The position numbers and the translations under genes are program-made. The notes under the pieces are model-generated. The model was not told the DNA's origin. It saw nothing but the letters and a program-made list of their open reading frames with translations, and ran no database searches. Source: UBA1014 sp964344035 (GTDB lineage: Bacteria; SAR324; NAC60-12). From it: a stretch of DNA of 12,512 nucleotides. Each line of letters starts with the position of its first letter. Within the stretch, counting starts at the first letter, position 1. The DNA lies in contig CAYFLK010000085.1 in the NCBI GenBank assembly GCA_964344035.1, positions 1 to 12,512 on the forward strand. Reading direction: 5' to 3'. This document shows, piece by piece, positions 1 through 5,097 of this stretch.

Positions 1-150
1 CATATCTTAGCTGTGTTGCTGGATAATCAACACTTAACTCGAACAGAGCCTTATAGTAATCTCAATATCTGTATTTCTTGGATAAACAACTGTGGAGAAT
101 GCTCAGCTCGATTGTTGAAAAATGATGATACAATTATCCTCGGACAATAA
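1..150 (+). CDS. 3' end of an unrecognised gene (partial)
   Basis: The first reading frame is open from the first base of the window to a TAA at 148-150, giving 49 residues that end in ...NDDTIILGQ. The start lies outside the window. The residue mix is protein-like, with two cysteines in a NNCGECSAR stretch, but I do not recognise a family. Support for a real gene end comes from a plausible Rho-independent terminator 38 bases downstream (188-214) on the same strand. An open run of this length in AT-rich DNA can also arise by chance, so this is tentative. No function is proposed. Confidence 0.35.
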   Translation, partial: HILAVLLDNQHLTRTEPYSNLNICISWINNCGECSARLLKNDDTIILGQ

Positions 151-187
151 ATTTTGTTCTCTTTCCTTTTTGGAACAATCTGAATCA

Positions 188-214
188 GGTTTTCCTGCCT
201 GAAAACTCTTTTTT
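188..214 (+). terminator. Probable Rho-independent terminator
   Basis: A hairpin with arms GGTTTTC (188-194) and GAAAACT (201-207), including one G-U pair, has a six-base loop and is followed by C and six T (208-214). It lies between the partial gene ending at 150 and the yjbQ start at 277. It therefore probably ends the upstream transcript, which makes yjbQ a separate transcription unit. The stem is short and AT-rich, so strength is uncertain. Confidence 0.5.
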
Positions 215-276
215 CCATGTGGCAGAATACAGCTCTTGTCGCTGGTATTCTCATCAGTTACCACTATTGAAATATA

Positions 277-690
277 ATGGCCAAGATGATTCAACACATC
301 AATATCAAAACAAATACACGCGAAGAACTGATTGATATTACAGAGATAGTCCAGTCGCTTGTGAATCAAGCAAAAATCCGAAATGGACTTGCTGCTCTAT
401 ACGTTCAGGGAGCTACCGCCGGAATCATGATACAGGAAAACTGGGACGAAAGCGTTCGTTTAGACGTTGTTAACCTGCTCCGCAAGTTGATTCCAAGAGG
501 CGTCTGGCTGCATGATCGTCAAGATGGAAACGGTGATTCTCATTTAAAAGCAGGCTTGATCGGCCCTTCTGAAGTCATTCCTATCATTGATGGACGATTG
601 GGATTATCCACCTGGCAGAATGTTTTCCTTTGTGAATTTGATGGACCACGAACTAACCGAAACGTAGTTTGCACTCTCATTGAATCTTAA
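277..690 (+). CDS. YjbQ / UPF0047 family protein
   Basis: A complete 137-residue protein of the secondary thiamine-phosphate synthase-like YjbQ (UPF0047) family, at the family's usual length. Visible family motifs are VQGATAGIMIQEN (about 43-55), GDSHLKAGLIGPS (86-98), IPIIDGRLGLSTWQ (101-114) and FLCEFDGPR (117-125). The segment VxGATAGI replaces the V-P-H-T-T-A motif of the E. coli type, so one conserved histidine is absent while His89 in the second motif is kept. This resembles the variant branch with G-A/S-T at that site. The family is small, soluble and cytosolic; weak thiamine-phosphate synthase activity is reported for some members, and the true role is unsettled. There is no clear Shine-Dalgarno sequence before ATG 277, and a second in-frame ATG at 286 is possible. 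It stands alone, with no functional link to its neighbours visible. Confidence 0.9.
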   Translation: MAKMIQHINIKTNTREELIDITEIVQSLVNQAKIRNGLAALYVQGATAGIMIQENWDESVRLDVVNLLRKLIPRGVWLHDRQDGNGDSHLKAGLIGPSEVIPIIDGRLGLSTWQNVFLCEFDGPRTNRNVVCTLIES

Positions 691-874
691 TTACATTTCA
701 TTCAAGTCTGGATGTGATCACCACATTTTATCCCCTCACTTGTTAAATTATCCACCTGGGGTGACCTCAATCTTTTTGAGTGAACTGCGTGCAGTAACTT
801 TGTTGTTTCATAAGATCTACAACGCGGTCCTATGGCTTAAATACCTATCTTAATCCAAACATTTGAACGGGAAA

Positions 875-1072
875 TCATTTTTCCTGTGGGGATATTTCCC
901 TGCATGCAAGTTCATTTTCTGCAGCATTTATCCAGCCTTCTAATTAGTCCATTTCATCAGCAGACATAGAGCCTTCGCGCAATTTTCTGATTTCTAAAGA
1001 TTCAAACAGAAGGCTCTTCAATCTGTCTGTAGCAATTTTTTTCAGAGCTTCCATATGAATCTGCCTTGGCAT
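875..1072 (-). pseudogene. Small reading frame interrupted by an in-frame TAA
   Basis: On the minus strand, ATG at 1072 opens a 42-residue frame (MPRQIHMEALKKIATDRL...) that stops at TAA (946-944). The same frame then continues for 22 protein-like residues (LEGWINAAENEL...) to TGA (877-875). Both halves are charged and helix-prone, with Lys/Arg/Glu/Leu-rich composition. That suggests a single small protein of about 65 residues that was broken by a point change, or a 42-residue protein followed by chance coding. An in-frame TAA sits upstream of the ATG and no good ribosome binding site is seen. I do not recognise a family. Chance is a real alternative. Confidence 0.25.
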
Positions 1073-1213
1073 ATCATCATTTTTTGATTAGTGAATAACA
1101 TTTTCTGAAAATAGATTTTAATCTCTCCCACTTAAGATTCAACTATCATTTGGTTCACTTATATATTAAACCGGACTTTTCAGAATTCATTATGATGCAA
1201 CTGTTTTCCATAT

Positions 1214-1250
1214 AACCTACATTAATAGCTGTAGGTTTTTATTTTTTTTT
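1214..1250 (+). terminator. Strong Rho-independent terminator, orphan
   Basis: A perfect 8-base stem, AACCTACA (1214-1221) and TGTAGGTT (1230-1237), has an 8-base loop and is followed by TTTA and a long T run to about 1250. This is the standard form of a + strand intrinsic terminator. The reverse strand lacks a T tract after the stem, so it is directional. No + strand gene ends nearby; the closest, yjbQ, stops about 520 bases upstream. It would end either a long yjbQ transcript or an unannotated RNA between 700 and 1210. Confidence 0.55.
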
Positions 1251-1381
1251 ATAATGGAGAATATTTTATAATTTTTTGCTTTTATTTCAAGAACACCACC
1301 TACTTTCAACAGCAGTTCAGAAATATCCATTTCCAGATGCTTCCCCGCCAACACTCCATAAACCTTGATTGCATAAATCAT
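1217..1381 (-). CDS. Possible 54-residue small protein, unrecognised
   Basis: A minus-strand frame from ATG 1381 to TAG 1219-1217 encodes 54 residues. It begins MIYAIKVYGVLAGK and contains a plausible amphipathic stretch (MDISELLLKVGG), then a Lys/Ile/Asn-rich tail made partly from the poly-A complement of the + strand terminator tract. The first 35 residues look protein-like; the tail does not. There is no clear ribosome binding site. Because the frame runs through the terminator hairpin at 1214-1250, it may be a decayed gene end or chance. No function is proposed. Confidence 0.18.
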   Translation of the reverse strand: MIYAIKVYGVLAGKHLEMDISELLLKVGGVLEIKAKNYKIFSIIKKNKNLQLLM

Positions 1382-1555
1382 GTTTTTTCATCGTTCAGAA
1401 ATATCACAATGGAGCCTTGATCAATTTGTGCATAAACGGTGAAGAATAATATTTAATGATATCAGGTAATTGCAAAGATGGCCGACAAAGGGGAAACGGA
1501 TCAAGAACACTCATCATCTGATTTGATCAACTTTGATTTGCGAAAATATTCTGCT

Positions 1556-2836
1556 TCAATAACACTGCATGTAAGAATCGTATAGTTCCTGCCCACGCAT
1601 CAAAGACGCAAGCTTAATTTCATGGCGTTTGTTATCAAAATATGCTTTCACAAACGCCTCCGGATAATGTGAAAGAAGGGCCTCATTTTCGAGCAGATTT
1701 GCCAGGCATTTTTCCAGTGTGTCCGGAAGCCTGCAAACGCCGGGAACAATAAGGCCTTTCAGAAGTTCGTCAGTAGAATACGGAGGAGGACATTGAATTT
1801 TGCGGCTCAATCCTTCCATACCCGCATACAACATGGAACTTAGCACCAGGTACGGACTTGCAGCGGCATCGGCAGTCCTCAGCTCAAAATGGATGCCTGG
1901 ACTCCCCTCCCCCAAACGGCTGATGCGGATCGCCGCACGTCGGTCCTGCATACCTAGATTATTAAAATATGCCGTCCATCGTGGAGGTTTGTAACGTTCA
2001 GGTGAGATCAGGCTAGGTGAATTGAACCCGAGAAGCGAGGGCAAATGTCCAAGTATCCCGGACACAAAGGCGCCTGATATTGTGCTCACAAGTGTGCCTT
2101 CAGATGAGTTCAGTGGATTTCCTTGTAAATCGTGCAGGCTGAAATGCACATGTAGACCACTCCCGATTGTTTCTGAGTTGATTATTGGGGAGAATGTAAT
2201 TCTTTCGTCAAGACGGCGCGCGCACAGTTTCCCTATTTCCTTAGCCGCAATCAACTGATCCGCGGCCATTGTAGGTGCCATGGGTTTGAGAGTCAGCTCG
2301 TATTGTCCAGGCCCATTTTCCGCGTGCAGCGATTTCAACGGCACTTTTGATGTGATCAGGCATTTCGCGAATGCATCCAAATAACGTGAAGCCCTTTCGT
2401 ATGCATCGAATGAATACGCGTTAAGCGGTTTATTGCCTGGTTTGATGCAGTAAAACTCCTGCTCCACCCCAACTTGAAGACATATGCCATGATTTTTTAA
2501 TAGAAGGTTTTCAGCCCGTTGCAGCTGACTTCGCAGACAGCATTCCCATGGATATCCATCAAGCCTGTCGACCCTTCCCAGCCACAACCCCATGTCCAAA
2601 TCGAGTGATTCGTTTCTTAGTGAAACAAATTGTTCTTCCACGGGAAACATTTTCAGTTCACCCAGTGCGTCATTATCTACCGGAGCAAGGTTTCCGAAAC
2701 AGGTGATCCCCGCATTGCTGGGTATCCATCCTACGCCTTCCTTGAAAACCTGCTCCGCTTCCAGCATGGGAAAAGTTTTCCCCCGTGAAATTCCAGACAA
2801 GTCTGAAAGATACAACATCACCATCGTCCCATTCAT
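1556..2836 (-). CDS. Glutamine synthetase family protein (GlnA/PuuA-like ligase)
   Basis: A 426-residue member of the glutamine synthetase fold. Numbering from ATG 2836, the N-terminal beta-grasp part is LSDLSGISRGK (10-20). The catalytic domain shows VEQEF (124-128, two metal-binding Glu), HAENGPGQYELTL (171-183), GSGLHVHFSL (226-235), DRRAAIRI (298-305) and HFELRTADAAASPYLVL (316-332). The usual metal Glu and ATP/substrate Arg positions appear filled. The flap segment that is N-x-Y-K/R-R-...-EAP in true glutamine synthetase reads ERYKPPRWTAYFNN, so the flap Glu that accepts the ammonium proton is absent, as in gamma-glutamyl-amine ligases. It probably ligates glutamate, or a similar acid, to an amine other than ammonia; the substrate is unknown. 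The N-terminus is some 15-30 residues shorter than many relatives. An upstream GTG (2842) would overlap the GAGG ribosome site, so ATG 2836 is preferred. It is monocistronic, with no PuuR/PuuC-type neighbours. Confidence 0.85.
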   Translation of the reverse strand: MNGTMVMLYLSDLSGISRGKTFPMLEAEQVFKEGVGWIPSNAGITCFGNLAPVDNDALGELKMFPVEEQFVSLRNESLDLDMGLWLGRVDRLDGYPWECCLRSQLQRAENLLLKNHGICLQVGVEQEFYCIKPGNKPLNAYSFDAYERASRYLDAFAKCLITSKVPLKSLHAENGPGQYELTLKPMAPTMAADQLIAAKEIGKLCARRLDERITFSPIINSETIGSGLHVHFSLHDLQGNPLNSSEGTLVSTISGAFVSGILGHLPSLLGFNSPSLISPERYKPPRWTAYFNNLGMQDRRAAIRISRLGEGSPGIHFELRTADAAASPYLVLSSMLYAGMEGLSRKIQCPPPYSTDELLKGLIVPGVCRLPDTLEKCLANLLENEALLSHYPEAFVKAYFDNKRHEIKLASLMRGQELYDSYMQCY

Positions 2837-2841
2837 TTGCA

Positions 2842-2845
2842 CCTC
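2842..2845 (-). promoter_or_regulatory. Ribosome binding site of the glutamine synthetase family gene
   Basis: GAGG on the minus strand lies 5 bases before ATG 2836. It decides between the two start choices, because the alternative GTG at 2842 overlaps this site and would have no ribosome site of its own. Confidence 0.6.
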
Positions 2846-2925
2846 AAACTTATGCCTTTCGGAAATAGCATCATATTTTCATCCTCAAAAGAAGTAGGAC
2901 CGTCAGAGTATCCAGATCTTGAGGT

Positions 2926-3150
2926 GTGAAAACTATAGTGTCAGAAAAAATCAATTCAGTATATTTGGAACATTATTTGAAAAGTATACTTAGAGTCTTG
3001 ATAAATCCCTGTAAATCCCAGGGATTTTATAAACAGCTGAAGAAGCCGAAAATAGATTTATTGCTTTCCCATTTGCTTACTCGAACTCAAGATATTGAAA
3101 TTGTTTTAGAATCGTGCAGTATATGGACGTTCAGGAACCCGGATTGTTGA
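2926..3150 (+). CDS. Doubtful 74-residue hypothetical protein
   Basis: A frame opens at GTG 2926 (or GTG 2938) and closes at TGA 3148-3150. The product is basic and leucine/isoleucine-rich, with no transmembrane segment and no recognised motif; a helical stretch such as LEHYLKSILRVLI is visible. A GAGG sits directly before GTG 2926, too close for a normal ribosome site, but at a usable distance from GTG 2938. Against it, a 9-base-pair perfect hairpin (3003-3027) lies inside the frame and the region is AT-rich non-coding in character. It is divergent from the glutamine synthetase family gene. Confidence 0.2.
   Translation: MKTIVSEKINSVYLEHYLKSILRVLINPCKSQGFYKQLKKPKIDLLLSHLLTRTQDIEIVLESCSIWTFRNPDC
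3003..3027. repeat. Perfect 9-bp inverted repeat (stem-loop)
   Basis: AAATCCCTG (3003-3011) and CAGGGATTT (3019-3027) are exact reverse complements with a 7-base loop. The hairpin is followed by a short TAT but no real T tract, so it is only weakly terminator-like in either direction. It lies upstream of the membrane-protein gene at 3209 and could be a transcript-stabilising or regulatory structure. Confidence 0.4.
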
Positions 3151-3198
3151 TTGAATGGGATCCCGTGCATTTTAGACCGATACAGGTTCTTCTTAATA

Positions 3199-3210
3199 AC
3201 TGCATGCAGT
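3199..3210. repeat. 12-bp perfect palindrome at a gene start
   Basis: ACTGCATGCAGT is identical to its reverse complement and overlaps the GTG start (3209) of the next gene. Its position would suit an operator, but a 12-base palindrome also arises by chance and no matching regulator is seen. Confidence 0.25.
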
Positions 3211-3706
3211 GACTCAACGAAAACGTTTTATGATTTTTGAATGTTTTCAAACGCTTCATCTGGATCACAATGCAGGGATCATCACTTTCTCTATTCTTGT
3301 ATATTGCCTATCCTTTGCCGGATTGGTCATCTATTCGCTTAATGATCAAGAAGATGCCGCTGAAACTGAAGTGAATAAGATCAGTGAACAAGAACAAAAT
3401 CCATACAACGGTTTTACAGATACCATTCATGAAGAAGGTGAGATGATCGAAACGGAGGCGCATCATTTTTATTCCCATCCAGCAGCTTTGCGCTACAGGC
3501 TTTCTCCCTATGATTCACTTGAGCGGCTGAGAAATATGAGAAAAAAACCCGATGACTCCGCAACATACACGGATCAGAAGAATGAAACAGGGTCTTTCGC
3601 CTCTCTCTCTACTCTAAACGAAAACGAACTCGACAAACCTCTCTACAACCCCCTCATATCCAGCATCTCCTTCCTCAAGTCAAGACGAGAGAAATCTCCT
3701 TCATGA
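3209..3706 (+). CDS. Unrecognised single-pass membrane protein
   Basis: 165 residues from GTG 3209; ATG 3230 (residue 8) is an equally likely start. A hydrophobic segment of about 22 residues (23-44, IITFSILVYCLSFAGLVIYS) follows a basic N-terminus (RKR at 4-6). It is followed by an acidic stretch (NDQEDAAETEVNKISEQEQ) and a low-complexity, Ser/Lys/Asn-rich tail. By the positive-inside rule, the N-terminus would be cytoplasmic and the acidic part outside. I see no catalytic motif and no family. No good ribosome site precedes either start. It lies 372 bases upstream of rnfB on the same strand, but the intervening promoter-like sequence argues against co-transcription. It could be a lineage-specific protein or, less likely, chance. 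Confidence 0.45.
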   Translation: MTQRKRFMIFECFQTLHLDHNAGIITFSILVYCLSFAGLVIYSLNDQEDAAETEVNKISEQEQNPYNGFTDTIHEEGEMIETEAHHFYSHPAALRYRLSPYDSLERLRNMRKKPDDSATYTDQKNETGSFASLSTLNENELDKPLYNPLISSISFLKSRREKSPS

Positions 3707-4077
3707 AATCACCTCAGTTTGACCGAATTATAGAATTCCGGATCAGCTATTGCCTGCCTCGTTCTTTCTGCAAGAGCATGAAATTATAACAGGCTGAAAG
3801 ACCCAAACAAGTTTCAACCTGAGCTGTTTCCAAGCGACAACTCCATATTTTTTCTCCAAACCGGCTTAAAAGTCCCACTCCCTCTCACTGTCGCGGCACT
3901 ATTGTAAAACAGTTAAAACAGCTAAATTTGTAATATTGGCGAATTTTCGCTTTTTTACTTGCTTTTGCTGATAGTATAATATTTACTTATGTTAGTCTTT
4001 CGCTTCCAGGGGCTGACAGATGTTTTATTGATCAGTCGTATACGTGACCGTGAGAGTGCAATTTTATAGATTTTCAT
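3707..4077 (+). other. AT-rich leader of the rnf-nifJ operon, no gene
   Basis: About 370 bases without a convincing gene. It holds a weak terminator-like sequence (GCGA-ATTT-TCGC then six T, 3939-3956), the TATAAT box at 3975-3980 and an 8-base palindrome CGTATACG (4037-4044) in the untranslated leader. I found no FNR-type (TTGAT-N4-ATCAA) or Rex-type site that would tie expression to oxygen or NADH. A short ATGA-overlapping frame at 3703 encodes only 28 residues and is not called. Confidence 0.5.
3954..3980 (+). promoter_or_regulatory. Candidate promoter for rnfB
   Basis: A perfect -10 hexamer TATAAT lies at 3975-3980. The best -35 match is TTTACT (3954-3959), four of six bases with a short 15-base spacer, so the -35 is weak. 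Transcription would start near 3987 and leave an untranslated leader of about 90 bases before rnfB at 4078. In AT-rich DNA a TATAAT can occur by chance; position, directly after a weak terminator and before the operon, is the main support. Confidence 0.4.
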
Positions 4078-4953
4078 ATGACGGTGTGGATCGGCATTAT
4101 TACGGCAAGTGCATTCATGACAGGATTGGGGATAAGTCTGGCATCGGTGCTGGCCCTGGCAAACAGGCAGCTTTATGTGCAGGAAGATCCACGCATTGAG
4201 GTGCTTGAAGAAATGCTGCCACATGCAAATTGCGGCGCCTGCGGTCAACCCGGATGCCGCCCCTTCGCCGAGGCCCTGATCGAGAGTGAAACTGAGCCGG
4301 CACAATGCACGGTAAATTCAGCAGAAATGACTGCTGCGCTTGCGGATTTTCTTGGAGTAGAAGCCGGACTGCATGAAAAACGCGTTGCCCGCCTGGCCTG
4401 CGCCGGCGGCAGTCATGTGGCCTATTTCCGAGCCAAATATGAAGGTATGCAATCCTGCCGAGCAGCTGCTGTAGCAGGAGGCGGGAAAGGCTGCACATGG
4501 GGATGTTTAGGCCTTGGTGATTGCGAAGCAGCATGTGAATTCGATGCCATCCATATGAACCGCTTTGGTCTCCCGATCCTGGATGAAGACCAATGCGTTG
4601 CCTGTAATGATTGTGTCGAAATCTGCCCTAAAGACCTGTTTTCATTGCAACCGGTCAGCCACCAACTCTGGGTGGCTTGTAAAAGCCTGGGACAGGGTGA
4701 CGAAGTGGAAGCCGACTGTGAAGTGGTATGCACTGCATGCGCTCGTTGTGAAGCCGATGCACCGGAAGGATTGATCAAAATGCAGGACAACCTTGCGGTT
4801 ATTGATTATGAAAAAAATGAACTCGCATCAAAAATTGCCATTGATCGCTGTCCCACCGGGGCAATCGTCTGGCTGGATAGCGGGAAAGCTCCTGTCAAAG
4901 GCGCAGGTGCAAAAAAAGTAATCCGGATGGAACCCCTGCCGAGAGGAATGTAG
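4078..4953 (+). CDS. rnfB: Rnf complex subunit B (ferredoxin-type electron entry)
   Basis: 291 residues. RnfB is the membrane-anchored iron-sulfur subunit thought to take electrons from reduced ferredoxin into the Rnf complex, on the cytoplasmic face. One N-terminal membrane helix (about 4-28) is followed by the RnfB Fe-S domain CGACGQPGC with Cys52, 55, 60 and 77. Next comes the long-form ferredoxin region with Cys139, 143, 149, 153 (CTWGCLGLGDC) and CVACNDCVEICP (173-184), enough for two [4Fe-4S] clusters. The last ferredoxin domain is altered. Its first motif, CTACARCEADAP, keeps Cys218, 221 and 224 but has Ala228 at the fourth position. The second motif keeps only Cys258 (RCPTGAI). This leaves exactly one complete cluster. 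The long form is that of clostridial and many anaerobic Gram-negative Rnf systems, not the short E. coli RsxB. No clear ribosome site precedes ATG 4078. It is first in the rnf-nifJ cluster. Confidence 0.93.
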   Translation: MTVWIGIITASAFMTGLGISLASVLALANRQLYVQEDPRIEVLEEMLPHANCGACGQPGCRPFAEALIESETEPAQCTVNSAEMTAALADFLGVEAGLHEKRVARLACAGGSHVAYFRAKYEGMQSCRAAAVAGGGKGCTWGCLGLGDCEAACEFDAIHMNRFGLPILDEDQCVACNDCVEICPKDLFSLQPVSHQLWVACKSLGQGDEVEADCEVVCTACARCEADAPEGLIKMQDNLAVIDYEKNELASKIAIDRCPTGAIVWLDSGKAPVKGAGAKKVIRMEPLPRGM

Positions 4954-5084
4954 CTTTGAAGCCCCCCGCGAATGTCCTCAAAACAGTGGAAAAAGAGATA
5001 TTTAATCAGCATTAATTACAGATTAACTTATTTCAACACACAACTATTTCCATAAGAACGTACGGTCAGATTTAGTGTATGCAC

Positions 5085-5090
5085 AAGGAG
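5085..5090 (+). promoter_or_regulatory. Strong ribosome binding site of nifJ
   Basis: AAGGAG lies 7 bases before ATG 5098, a near-consensus Shine-Dalgarno sequence. It is much better than those of rnfB, rnfC and rnfD, suggesting that NifJ is made in larger amounts than its operon partners. Confidence 0.7.
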
Positions 5091-5097
5091 TAAAGAC

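Larger units (their letters stand above)
691..1555. other. AT-rich intergenic stretch, no confident gene
   Basis: About 865 bases lie between yjbQ and the 3' end of the glutamine synthetase family gene. No frame is long enough for a confident gene. It contains two tiny minus-strand frames and a strong orphan terminator (listed separately), a 7-base inverted repeat GGGAAAT/ATTTCCC (869-875 and 894-900), a 9-base inverted repeat AGAGCCTTC/GAAGGCTCT (968-976 and 1009-1017) and a 13-base direct repeat GTTCAGAAATATC (1315-1327 and 1393-1405). It could be gene remains or hold an untranslated RNA. I see no tRNA, no insertion sequence ends and no CRISPR-like repeats. Confidence 0.6.

Noticed and set aside
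151..178. Inverted repeat TTGTTC / GAACAA with a 13-base loop
   Set aside because: Short arms, long loop, no T tract; the downstream hairpin at 188-214 is the better terminator candidate.
1315..1405. Two copies of GTTCAGAAATATC, 78 bases apart
   Set aside because: Only two copies with no regular spacing; not a CRISPR array or a convincing operator pair.
1478..1585. 35-residue + strand frame (MADKGETDQEHSSSD...) overlapping the 3' end of the glutamine synthetase family gene
   Set aside because: Very short, overlaps a well-supported gene on the other strand, and no convincing ribosome site or family.
3703..3789. 28-residue frame starting with an ATGA overlap at the end of the membrane-protein gene, and a nearby open stretch ending at about 3906
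   Set aside because: The first is too short to judge; the second has no start codon and needs an in-frame TGA to be read through. Neither resembles a known family.
3990..4077. Possible redox-regulator (FNR or Rex) site before rnfB
   Set aside because: Only half-site-like pieces such as TTGATCA and the palindrome CGTATACG are present; no full consensus of either regulator.
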